This document shows positions 37,624-48,716 of a stretch of 64,000 bases of DNA, piece after piece. Position numbers and translations under genes: made by a program. The first letter of the stretch is position 1. Each line of letters starts with the position of its first letter. The notes beneath the pieces were generated by a model, which searched no databases, had not been told where the DNA came from, and saw nothing but the letters and a program-made list of their open reading frames with translations. The stretch lies in assembly GCF_000224145.3 (NCBI RefSeq), contig NC_020176.2:1178693-1242692 (forward strand), read 5' to 3'. Source of the DNA: Ciona intestinalis. Taxonomy: Eukaryota; Chordata; Ascidiacea; Phlebobranchia; Cionidae.

Positions 37624-39247
37624 ATTCTTGCCATTTTTGTTCACATTTTTACAGAATCCATTATGTTTTCATTTTTCTACAGGGTATACATACTGATTTT
37701 TTATTATTTTAAACAGACATTAATGCCCTGGCAAATAGACATTGGTGTAAATTTGTGTTGACAAATTAATATATGCTTGCAGAAAGAAGTAAACAGTCTT
37801 GAAATCTGCATAAGGCAAATTAAAGATTGATTTTCATTAGTGAAGTCATATGATGTGTAAAGTGTAAGTATTATAACATTTACCTTTAGTAGAAATAGCT
37901 AGATTCATAAAGAGTAGTTCAAAGCTGTTTTTTAGCTTAAACTGAGTTTTCTTTGTAAAGCATTATGATATCAGTATCACCTGCTCAAAAGCATTGGGCT
38001 TACATTTTGGAAATAAGATAGTAGGTTTCCCTTACTTAACTATCAAAACTGTAAAACCACTGACCGCTGTATTAAAGCTAGTTTCTTAACTAAAGATACA
38101 ATGTGGTAAAATAAATTCCAAAACAGTATTGACAGATTTTTATATTGGTATTTGTATACTGTACTTCATAAATTGCAAACAACAATTAAATGAAAAGAAT
38201 CTTCTATTCAGGACTTGATGCGCTACCCCCACTCCACATTCGCCATCGATTGGTAACTGCAATAATGGTAAGGTATGAAAAGTGGTATTTATATAGAAAT
38301 AGTGTTTGTTAAGACATTAAAACAGTGTATGTCCATAGGGCATGCGTTTAGCAGTAAGGGTACCAGTCACCTCAAGTTTTAAAACAAGTTTAAAAATGAC
38401 ATATGTTTATCACATGTTACATCTAAAAGGCTTTTACTCTGCTGTTAGTTGATTCTACAAACAACCATAGTCAAAGTATATTGCATTAGCCACATTAATA
38501 ATTAGGTTCTCTATGTTTGATAAACCATATTTTAGCAATAAAAATGGTCTATAAGCACTGTCTTATGATATTGTAAAAAGAAAACAATTTTTTTACCCCA
38601 CTCTTTCCCTGCATTGCGTGGGCGTTCCGCATACCAATATACACTCTGTGGCAGGTTGCTTACATATTGTTGGGGTAAGGTGGGATCTTGTGTTCCAGAG
38701 TTAAACAGTTTGAAATTGCTTTGTTTCAATGCATATCTAAACAGTATAGGTGTAGGTGATGACAATTTTAACTTCTATATGGCTTCATTTACAAAATGCA
38801 ACTAACTTAACACCTTTAAATTTAAGATTTTTTTGTTGGTAGCTATTGCCTATTAAAGAATAGTGCCAATAATACATACAGTTTATCATTTAGTCTTATG
38901 ACTCTTATTTATCGACTTTTGTTTTTGTATATTCCACAGTTTATGAGGAACATATTGAAACGTATCACTATCACTATGTTATACATGATGTATTGTTTTA
39001 CTTTGTATGGTGGGATACCTCCGGAATTTAAAAAAGACATGAAACTTTGTAAGTTGATAGGTTGTTTCTATTTATATGCATACCAGTTTAAACAACTCAT
39101 CAATAAATGGGTTCCAGCAAATTTAAAACTGAAACACAGCGCTGAGCCTTGAACTGAATATACTACATTTAGAAATATGTATCATTTTAACTACTGTACT
39201 ATGGGATGAAAGTAAAAAGTCAAAAAGTCATTAAAAGTAAGTCATTT
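37624..39247. other. Region between LRRC42 and the 143-aa gene
   Basis: Mostly AT-rich sequence without clear genes. The only coding-like signal is the pair of candidate exons at 38212-39048 (+), listed separately. A lone gttggggtaaggtgggatc at 38669 looks like one end of a family 1 MITE. Confidence 0.5.
38212..39048 (+). CDS. Two candidate exons of an unrecognised small gene
   Basis: A stretch with good splice borders at 38212-38267 encodes LDALPPLHIRHRLVTAIM and ends in phase 0. A second at 38940-39048, after attccacag, continues in phase 0 with a hydrophobic segment (ITITMLYMMYCFTLYGG) and PPEFKKDMK. If the second donor is ignored, the frame runs to a stop at 39152. No start exon was found, and I do not recognise the protein. 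The single membrane-like segment with basic flanks would suit a small mitochondrial or ER protein. Weak call. Confidence 0.25.
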
Positions 39248-41106
39248 TCACCTTGAAAACTTGTTGCTTAAAACATCTTCATACATGGACAGAGGGTGTT
39301 TGTATTCTTTCTTTAATAAACCAAGTGGTTTAGGAATCCTTAGTTGTGGATGATAGAGAGGGTTGGTTAAAGATGCTTCTTCTTCGTCTTCAGCTTCAGG
39401 ATCTGTGGTAGGTGCTAGCTAATATTGCTCACTTTCATTATTAATATGACACAGGGGTGTAGTCAGAGGCTCTGGGCCACTTTTTTTTGTAAAAATAAAG
39501 CATGAAATGTTTATGCTTCGTTATGTCAATCATTTGGTTTCCACACGTTGTGTAAAACTATCGATCGGTTAACATGCATGAAACTGTTCAAATGTTTAAC
39601 CGATTTCAAATATGGTCAAAATTAATACTAGTGATGTTACTATCTACTAAAAATATAAAATTGACCCGAACTTGAAAATGGTTGGGCTTGATTTGAAAAT
39701 TACAATATATATTATGTTGAAACTTGTCGTTCTATTACCATGTCCCCTATTTCCTTCTTATTAACAAAGGTTGGTCTTTATTCTGTTGCTTGGCAGAAAT
39801 ACATAATATTTACCGTTAAGCAAAGAAACGGTATATTTGTTGTGTACATAACATAGCTTACTGTCACATTCTACTAGCGGTTGATGTTTAACAGAAGTAT
39901 ATGGCGTCCAAGATGCTTCTCGGTTGACACTGTTGTAGTGAGATCTTCTGTTAATGAATTGTCCAGGTATGTAGGTCAGGTCAGAAATGTAGCTCCGATT
40001 CTAAACAAGAATATTACAGTGGTGTAACTTATCGAGATTTAGTAATACAAAGATGTGAGGTAAGATTGGATACCTTTAGCATATAATGTTCTGTATTTTT
40101 AGAGTGCTTCGACTATTTTTTTGAAAGTGCTTTGTTTACTACCAAATGGCACGAAAAAAATAAGTTCAAAGGTGCACCATTTTACCCCCATCGTACCCTA
40201 CTTTGAATACGGTTTACTTACAATGTTGGGAAAGTAGACATTTGGTCGTTCGTTGTTGACATTCCACGTCACCAGTCTTGGAGTTATTGGAACTAATGGC
40301 CGACTAAGTGTAAAAGTAAAACCAGTTAGTTTAAACTACCAGACTTTGTATGAACAAAAACGGTATAAGTAGTTACCACAAATTCAATAAACTACTAAGA
40401 CGTTGCGTTTCGGTAGTATTTTGTGTCTTTTATAAAGTAAAATTATGCTGCCGATTTCGTAATGCAACTTGCGCATTATATTTTAATTGTACCGCAAAAT
40501 GTATTAAATATTCGAATCATTTCATATGAAACTGATTTTTTTCGGTGCCTGTTATATCTGTCTATTCCTAACACCACTCGCGACCTGCTACTCCAATAAG
40601 ATACTGGATTACTTCCGACTTTAGTATAAAGTACTGTGGGGGAAGGTGGGACACCTTTAGCACACATTGTCGAAATATTCTGATCGTGGTTTAAACAATT
40701 AACAATGGTTTATGAGAGTCGTAAGGATACGGTTTTATAATTTGAATCTTGTTTGTTAACTACCAAATGAGACGAGGAAATTGAGTAAAAGAGTGTCCCA
40801 ACCTACTCCATCCTACTATATAGCAGTTTGGGGTAAGATGGCCCGTGTTTTCTTCTTATTCTTTGAATGGGGGCGGGAAGCAAGATTACGGTGCTTTTTG
40901 CCAAACTATACCCCAATACCACAACCACCAAAAATCTATTTCGTAAAATAAACTAATGCTTGAAAAAGAACGCAACACAAAACACATGTTCACCGAACTT
41001 GAATTATCGCGTATATTTACGATAACGTTTGCCCATGCATTTCAACATACCCGATTCGTTGAATGTTTTCCATGTCCACCCTCTTCAACGCTACAATGTC
41101 CGACAT
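39248..41106 (-). CDS. Unrecognised 143-aa protein, divergent neighbour of SPMIP10
   Basis: Four minus-strand exons: 41051-41106, 40222-40303, 39862-40000, 39248-39402. All have GT/AG borders and matching phases, and they give 143 aa. The start MSDIVALKRVDMENIQRIG is the only ATG in the first exon with an open frame. The protein is rich in Pro, Tyr, Trp, Arg and Asn: examples are PLVPITPRLVTWNV, NRSYISDLTYIPGQF and SWTPYTSVKHQP, with an acidic stretch (PEAEDEEE) before PKPLGLLKKEYKHP. There is no signal peptide, membrane segment or known domain. This composition is common among axonemal microtubule inner proteins, and the divergent gene is SPMIP10, so a cilium or sperm role is a reasonable inference, not a demonstration. 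Introns 2 and 1 each contain a family 1 MITE. Confidence 0.7.
40046..40203. mobile_element. MITE family 1 copy filling intron 2 of the 143-aa gene
   Basis: Left end gtgaggtaagattggatacc, right end cattttacccccatcgtacc. Internal words ctttagcatataatgtt and tgctttgtttactaccaaat. It makes up about 158 of the 221 bases between the exons. Confidence 0.75.
40628..40822. mobile_element. MITE family 1 copy in intron 1 of the 143-aa gene
   Basis: Left end tactgtgggggaaggtggga, right end caacctactccatcctactata. Landmarks ctttagcacacat, tggtttaaacaattaacaa, atgagagtcgtaagg and taactaccaaatgagacga follow in family order. A further lone end (gtttggggtaagatggcc) follows directly at 40827. Confidence 0.85.
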
Positions 41107-41933
41107 AGAATTCATTATCGTCCGTGTTCAGCAACAGTATATGCTAAAAATAACCAATCTCTTAGCCTTATATGTATACTTAACTCTGCAAAATGATATT
41201 CACGGTGGTACGTTATATATTTTATCCTTTTTGTCTATATCTATTTTTACGCAAACGACTTACGTAAACATTATTGCAGGCCAGTACCAAGCATTAAGTC
41301 CTGTTGTGTAAATAATAGATTAACCTCTAAAATCATTCACCCAGCAACATATTTTGCAAAATGTGTCCGCTTGGGTTACACTCCAAACATACACAAAAGG
41401 CTGCACGAAGATACCGTAACTGCTGACAGTTTTTGTCACGCAACATGTCATCCGTTAAATCCTTTTGTGCTTGTAAATAAACAATACTTCGTTGCCCCAT
41501 ACAATGTACTTCTTCTGTGAGTAGCTATTGTTGCTTCGCCCATGTCAATGTCAGACACGTGCCGAGCAATTGTATTAATCACGTGATTAGCAGAACAATA
41601 CCGAAAGGGCGAGACTCAAGACACGGTTCTTTTATTTTCTAAAGATTAAATTCCACTTTAAAACTGGGCTATTCTTGTTGCCTGCCCTGTATAGTTAGCG
41701 GCAGTACACGGCAGTTGTATAGCAAATGTTTAGCCTATTGACCCACGTTATTTGCAGAGAGAAAGTAAAATAGCTGCAGGTAAACCGAAAGGTTAAGTTT
41801 ATGTTTATATTTCTTGCGATAGTTTGTATATGATTCTACTGATCCATTAATTAAAGGTGCTCTAGGACTACTGATAGGTTAAATCTGGTTATATAACCTA
41901 CTGAAGGCTGTAAAGTTACTTCGGAAAGAAAAC
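41107..41933. promoter_or_regulatory. Shared upstream region of two divergent genes
   Basis: Eight hundred bases separate the start codons of the 143-aa gene (-) and SPMIP10 (+). No other gene is visible. There is no clear TATA box at a fitting distance on either side, and I did not find a full X-box, the RFX site of cilium genes; only half-site words such as gttgcc occur. A shared control region is inferred from the arrangement. Confidence 0.4.
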
Positions 41934-43085
41934 ATGTCGAAAGTAGAAAGAGGTGCTCAAACCACCATGTAAGTCAGTATATAGGTAATACCTATTAGGT
42001 ATTACGTGGTACTTGACCGTATTAATGCTTGTTTTCTTTTCAACTTTATAGTTGTATTAATATAAACATATAATCTTAAGTCTTTCACCTAATACACAAA
42101 ACAGCAGTAGCCTACTTACCGTAAATCCGCTAACAGGTATTTGCCCGAAAATATATCCTTTTCCAACATTGCAAAGTTCATTTATTAATATTTTATAACG
42201 TTGTTAATTAGCAACGTGGACATCAATGGTTGAATTGATAAAGGTGCTTATTACGAATTAAATGACACTGATTGTTGCAAAGTACAACACAATAAATGTA
42301 AAAAAATCTTTAAAATATAACACATATTGGGTTTTGTACTGTATTGTTCGTATATTGTATTTGCGAAGATGTCTTCTGAAAGTGACAAATGTTTTAAGCA
42401 AAGGTAAAAATTATAGTTCAGAAATATATGATGTATATTTGAAAATTTCTAGATTTTTTGAAACACCAAACGATACTGGTCCTTAACACCCACTGACCCT
42501 ACTATAGATATGCAATACTTAAATATTGGAAATGTATGTTTAACTCGTAACAATATTCACTTTAAATTTTATTTTTAATAACGTTTCAAATCTTTCCCCA
42601 GTGCACAGAGCAAATTACTCGTACAACACGTCCCTAACTTTTCAAGACTTCACCCAGTTATACCCAAAAGATATGTTCCTGAATGGAAAACAGACATGAA
42701 GAATAGAAACAAGTTGATACAGGTCATTTTAGTGTTGTTGCTTGTGTCTTTAAAGGACAAAAAAGTGGTAATATTTCACAGTAAACTAGGTATTTGAAAG
42801 AACAGTCATATTTAGCAAAAATACACGACATTAAGGCAAACTAAATGTCTTATAAACAACTATACTTTTCAGAATGCAAAGCTAGCAGAAATTTATCCTG
42901 GTCCCCATGACGAAAGTCTCTTTTTGGAAAAGCGGGAACGACTTACACTTGGAGAGAAACGGGACTTCGTGGAGAGTAAAACCATCTCTGCTGACCGGAA
43001 GACTCTTTTAAGTCCACCATTTCCCTCTCACATGTCTCGCTATCAGAGTGAATTGATGTATAGAAGAAATCCCTGGGAGGAATAA
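41934..43085 (+). CDS. SPMIP10: Sperm microtubule inner protein 10 (TEX43) orthologue
   Basis: Three exons, 41934-41968, 42602-42722 and 42873-43085, with consistent phases, give 122 aa; mammalian SPMIP10/TEX43 is about 134 aa. Matches to the family are easy to see: IPKRYVPEWKTDMKNRN (mammals: IPRRYVMPWKENMIFRN), GPHDESLFLEKRERLTLGE (mammals: GPLEDSLFLNHSERLCHGE) and MSRYQS. In mammals the protein lines the inside of sperm doublet microtubules and supports motility. The start codon is in the only short first exon with a matching donor (ccat|gtaagt). An AATAAA lies at about 43308. Expression in sperm or cilia is expected from the family, not seen in the sequence. Confidence 0.88.
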
Positions 43086-44686
43086 AAAACAGGCATAAGC
43101 ATTCAACGAATTTAGTTTATACCGGTAGTTTTTATATATTTTTATTTGTTGAAACGCTCTTTTGCAGAGTAAAATATAACGCTCTTAAGATAACGTGTGC
43201 ATGTGTTATATGTTGCTTTCTAAACTTAAATTTAACACGACCTACACTAGAGATAGTAAGCTGTGTATTTTAAGATTCTTATGTCTTCGTTATCAAGGTT
43301 ATAGACAAATAAAACGGACACAAATTTTATTCTTGTTAATTTAATACTCAAAATATCCATTACAAAAATAAACAACCAGGATTGCTGCTTTTATTATTAT
43401 CAGCTATTCTGTGCAGCATGTTTATTATTGGAGGTGACAATTAATTATAAAGTACTGTGGGGGAAGATGGGCCACCTTTAGCACATAACATACAAACATC
43501 CTGATCGTATTATAAACTAGTTTTGTGGATACGGACACGTTTTTTTTATTTTTTTAATGTTCTTTGTTGACTACCAAATGAAATGGGACAAGTAAAAGGA
43601 ATGAAACGGTGTCCCATCTTTCCCCACGCTACTATACAAAAGTTCGAGAATTTTAACATTGAACTAATTTAAGATTATTTTAAACATTAACAATTAATTA
43701 GTACATGATAACCGTTACAAGACTGAAACAAATGTGTACACAACAAAAATAAGTGTTTGCATTTAAAAACATTTGAAATCGAGAATATGTATTGGCGTAA
43801 TCTATATTCTTTGTTGGCTAACAATTAGTTAATGACATATTAAAATACTTGTTGAAAACATTTAAGGTGCGATAAAGTACAATCACTAAAATATAAAGTT
43901 TGCGTTGAGTTACTATCTACTCTAATTATCATTTAAATTTATTCATAATAGACCTTATACAGCGTTTGGTTTTTAGCAGGTTTAAATTTGTTCCCCTTTT
44001 AAGCCATGTAACTCTTTGGGTTTAATACAGGTTGACTTTAACATCAACTTTACTTCCTGGGTTTCGTTAAATGTTTCTATGTATATGGGATATATAGTGT
44101 GAGTTAATCCCTACATATTCTATTTACGTCACGAATTTCCGGTCGCGTCACGTGAATGAACAATACCAAATCAGGACATCGGCTATATTAGTCACTCAAC
44201 ATTTTAATTCCATCATCTGGTTAAGGTGAATCAGGGTTGCAGGTTTGGAGCAATTTTGTGAACGCACATAAGGTACATGATTAACAAAATACGTGTCATA
44301 CCGTAATGATGATTGTGGAGTGTTGTATTTAAAGACATCACACAGAAAGGGTCGCATTTGTTCGTCATACGAAATTGCGTAGTGATGATAGTTATCATGT
44401 TTGTGGTGTAGGGCCTCGGTCAAACGGCTAAGCGGTTGTTACACTGTTACGAGGGTAGACATTATTGTTTTAGTGATATGTACATGTGTATATTCTAAAT
44501 AATACCGGAATTCTATAATTGTCGTTTATATATGCGCCTATTATAGTCATTTATCTGATGATGAACGTATTATTATGCAGAAGTTATGTGAACATCGGTA
44601 AACTTTGTAATCTGACTCAGTTTTGTATTATACACAGAGCATAAACGCTAGAGTAAAACATATTTGGTTGGGCATATACGAATACG
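43086..44686. other. Intergenic region with one MITE
   Basis: Holds the SPMIP10 3' end, a family 1 MITE at 43449-43635 and the upstream region of the leucine-rich-repeat gene. Nothing else recognised. Confidence 0.55.
43449..43635. mobile_element. MITE family 1 copy
   Basis: Left end agtactgtgggggaagatgg, right end tttccccacgctactatac. Landmarks ctttagcacataacat, atcctgatcgtat and gactaccaaatgaaatggg are present. Confidence 0.85.
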
Positions 44687-47578
44687 ATGAGGTTTGTAGG
44701 ACTTGTATGTTTTTTGCTAATACTTTTGGCAACAATAAGTAAAGCAAGACAGGTTTGCCCGGATCCGAATGCACATTGCGATTGCAGTAATCTCATGGCT
44801 GGTGAAATTACATGCACTTCGTTGACTCAGTTGCCAAGTGGGCTGTACAACAATATAACATCGTTGAGTTTGGACAGAAATTTTATTGGTCCAGTACTTA
44901 TTAAACCTCATGTAAGTATATGTTGATTATAAACGCGTAAAGTAGCGATTGAATGTATAAATCGCCTTTTCGCATAACTGCATGTGTTTTTCGCAAAATA
45001 AATAGGGTTTGTTATTTGCCACCTTTTTTGGCATTTAGCATCTATTATTGGTTAATTTATATAATAATAAAGTATTGAAGTTTACATTTACCTATAATAC
45101 GTTGGTCTTTCCCTGTCATATTGTACGCGATAAAAGACAAAGTACGGATATTACGCATAAATAGGTTGGCACAGAATAAACAAAACATACCATACACCGT
45201 TATTCTAATCATGCATTCAAACTGTATTCCATGTTATAGACCGTTATTATTGTTTAAAACATAATTGAGATATTTGAATATTATGTGCTAAAGGTTTTCC
45301 GCTAAATTTAAGCTGCATTTACGCAAGTGGTTTTAGGATCCTCGTCCTTAATAACATATTTGCTTACGCAGGTTAACCGATTATCCAATCTCTCACTTAC
45401 GGAGCTAATTTTGAGCAAAAACAAAATCGAAGCTGTCGAGGAGGGATGTTTTGACCCTTTGAATTTACTTGAAACTTTAGATTTGAGCGAAAACCCAATA
45501 CAAGGTAAGAGCTGTTTGATGTAGTATAAGTAATGGGCCAACTCTTGTCCGAATCCCGTTGCCGCAAGACCCTAACCCATATATACAATACAGGGGCAAT
45601 TTTGTAGGATGCGAAATTATTGTTTTGATAGTTTTGTTTGAAATAAGACAGCTAAGTGTAGTGTACATAAAAATAGCACACAAAAACAAATTACAACTTA
45701 TTAAGAGTAAATCGAAGAAACACTATTAACTAAACAAAACACGCTGAGTTTAATGAACTTAGAATGATATTTATCCACAAATTAAAAAAAAGATTTGCGT
45801 CACTGTACCGTGTGATGACTCCATAGAAAATACTTTTTACTTACAAGTTACACTCTGAAGCCCTATATACTAGTGTAGGGTCACAGACCCTTGTCCGATG
45901 TGGTAGTAAACATAGTATATTTATAGAATTGTGCAATCGTATTATCACGACAAAAAAGAGCGTACTGCATCCCATCTTACCCCACAGTACTATAGTACGG
46001 TGGGGGAGCGGGGGGGTGGGACACTTTTAGCAGGTAATATCCAGATAACCTGATCATGTTTTAAACATTTAAAAATGGTCCAAGGGAGTCGTCAGGAAAC
46101 GGATTTAAATTCTTTGAATGCTCTTTGTTTACTGCCAAATGGGACGAAAAAATGGAATGAAAAGGTGTCCCATCTTCCCCCAGCACCCTACTACATATAA
46201 CTAAATTGCGAAAATAATTTTTTAGCTTTGTCGGATAACTCATTCCGAGGATTGAAAAGTCTGAAATATTTGTTCATGAGTAGCACAAAGTTGATTACGC
46301 TGCCCAGTCGGGTCTTCGAGACTGTACCAGTGCTGTTAGAGGTTGATTTAGAAGATGGACAACTTACTACTGTTGGTATTGAATTCACAACATTGGGTCG
46401 TATTGCAACCATCCTGTTGGCTAGAAATAAGGTTGGTTAGGGACGTTTAGTATTATCTGTTTTCACTGTATAGTGTAGACTTAGTTTTGTACATTTTGTC
46501 ACCATTTCTAAAAGTTTAATTGTGAGCAAATACCATAACACTTTTCTACGTATGACATATGTATAGATCAACCACATTGATCGAAGTGCTTTCTCTGGTT
46601 TAAGCAGTCTTACGCATCTTTCACTATTCGGAAACAAACTTCATTATCCACAATCAAGTTGGGTGCGAGATATAAACAGAAACAATGGGACCGTAGAGTT
46701 GGACAGACGAGCTACAGGTTTTGCTGCATACCCGAACCCATGGTTGTGCTGTTCTCAAGCATCACTGTATTACCACTATCTCTTAAGCTTGTCTAGAAGT
46801 TTACGAAGTTATGACCAACTGAATATTGCATGTTCTTGGCCAATTCAGTTTTCCGGAAGGTTGATTTCCAGTCTTAACGAGATTGAACTGAATTTGGTTC
46901 CTGTGCCAATTACTCAGCCACAACAACAACCCCACCGTTTACAGTGAGCACCACCACCACAAGTAAGTTCACAAAACTTATTCACGTTGTTTCAAAAATA
47001 GACTAAACTTGTCCTAATTCAAATTCCAGGTACACGGAGCAACACTACGTTGGCAGTATCCATAATTCGAGCGTCAAATTTCATGGGTCGCCTAAACAAT
47101 ACGGGTGTGGTGTTCATATTGTTGCTGGTGTGCCTCCTAACCGCTATCGCTGTATCAGCAATGTGTTATTGGAGGTACAAAGATGGAAAAACTGCTTCTT
47201 GTGGCGGAATACTGTCAAAAATATCTGTAAACTACAACTCAACCGACAGTGTAAAAGTAAGATAACTTGTAATGTTTAAATAAACCATAGTGTTGCTTAT
47301 TAAACATGATTATTTTAATGCAGAGCGATACGGAGATTACAAGTCGGCCGTACAAGCAAAATCCACCATTGTACGGAGCAACATCCGTGAATGCTGAACG
47401 ACAATCAAGCGGGACAGAAGAAAATGAAATGAATGAGATGACCAGCACAAAAGATAGAAAATTCTACGAAACAGGACATGGCTATTCTTCGGTTGTATCT
47501 CCTGCATACCCACATTTGGCGGAGAATGATCAGAGCGAAGATGAAATTTGGAATGCAGAGAAACGGAAACCAATTTAA
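44687..47578 (+). CDS. Single-pass leucine-rich-repeat membrane protein, one apparent frameshift
   Basis: Six exons: 44687-44911, 45372-45504, 46226-46431, 46567-46962, 47030-47256, 47324-47578; about 480 codons. Exon 1 begins with a signal peptide (MRFVGLVCFLLILLATIS) and an LRRNT cysteine cap (CPDPNAHCDC). Exons 2-4 carry leucine-rich repeats (LTELILSKNKIEAVEEG, LLETLDLSENPIQ, LTHLSLFGNKLHY) and an LRRCT cap (NPWLCCSQ ... IACSWPIQ). A Thr/Pro stalk and a membrane segment (VVFILLLVCLLTAIAVSA) follow. The tail has Tyr motifs (GHGYSSVVSPAYPHL). In exon 4 the frame changes near 46886-46900. The last LRRCT cysteine, the Thr-rich stalk and the phase-1 donor all lie in a frame that differs by one base from the repeats. 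This looks like a one-base assembly error or indel. No Ig or TIR domain was seen, so it is not clearly a Toll-like receptor. It probably acts as a cell-surface adhesion or recognition protein. Confidence 0.8.
45872..46196. mobile_element. Two abutting MITE family 1 copies
   Basis: A truncated copy (45872-45992; right end catcttaccccacagtacta) is followed at once by a fuller copy (45990-46196) that runs from tatagtacggtgggggagcg to cttcccccagcaccctacta. The second ends about 30 bases from the splice acceptor of exon 3 of the leucine-rich-repeat gene. Confidence 0.75.
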
Positions 47579-48716
47579 GGGCAAACCATCGCATCTTTAC
47601 TGTAAACATTTCGATTACATTGTTTATTGTACCATATTATTACTTTTTATTGAAACTTAGTTGAACAATGCAGGTAGTTTTTAAATTATTGTTCTGTAAA
47701 TCTACATGTTGTCCATATTGAATAAAGCAATCTGGCCGAGGATATTTAGGCTACGTATGTGCCCAACTCATTCTTTTTAACTCGCCATTATAGTATATAA
47801 GTACTTTTTTATTTCTCCTTGTAGACTGTTATTATTAATAAATACTGCAGTGTCTCCAGAAAACGTACCCGTTTCAATAGTAGACCACTAACCTAGTCCT
47901 AAGGCACTTCTTTTAGTCATGCATTTTTAGTTGCGAATGATCCAATGACGTCACAAATCGTACACAAAACGATTTATTAAAACAAGATGGCGGCCAATCC
48001 TAAAGTTGGCATTTTATTAAAAGCTTACAAAACTGTTTGCGTTCTCGTAATAAATAGAATGATTTCTCGTCAAAACTTTTTTATCCTGACTGGTTTTCCG
48101 GGCACCTTCAGGTTACCACTAGGCACCGAAAAGAAATGCCGGGCTTTTTGTAAGCTCGGTACCAGCATGTCTATAGGCCTATAGGGTACGTTAACGCTTA
48201 ACGGTTACATTTTTAAATGAACATAACGATATTGGCGATAACATGTCGAGCATTGCCGTATTTAACTGTCTTGTATTTTATTTGTGACGTATTGGAAAAT
48301 ATAAAAGTAGAACTAAATACGACACTGGTGAAGAATTCTCAGGTCATTACAGTTTAAGTTGGTAGTTAGGGTACAGGGGTGATAGTGTTGTAGAAGTTAG
48401 AAGTTAGTGCCTAGTGGTTACGGTTGGCGGTAAACAGATAACGTAATATGAGGATTTTTCGTTTTGCTGTTAATATCTTTCTCTTCTTTGTTTCAATAAT
48501 ATGCTAAACTTCTTTATGATTTTCCAATAAATAACTAAAATTATATGTACACATATAACTACAATATAATATATTAAAAGCGAGGTCTATGGAAACAGTA
48601 AACAGAACATCTGTGTAACTGTGTTATAGGAATTGTCCTTTCCCCCGCACGAGAGTTAATAAAGTTACATTTACATTCATATCTGTTTTTCAGAACATTA
48701 AGTATATTTAGTAACA
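47579..48716. other. Intergenic region upstream of DMC1
   Basis: An AATAAA at 47721 probably ends the leucine-rich-repeat transcript. At 47942-47951 there is tgacgtca, followed at 47987 by an ATG in an excellent context (caagATGGCGGCC) opening 65 codons (MAANPKVGILLKAYKTVC...). I do not recognise it and it has no clear partner exon. A strong acceptor (ctgtttttcag, ending 48693) lies 23 bases before the DMC1 start. Confidence 0.5.

Noticed and set aside
45477-45689. Minus-strand frame in the intron of the leucine-rich-repeat gene
   Set aside because: No motif, and a plus-strand gene with consistent exons spans the interval.
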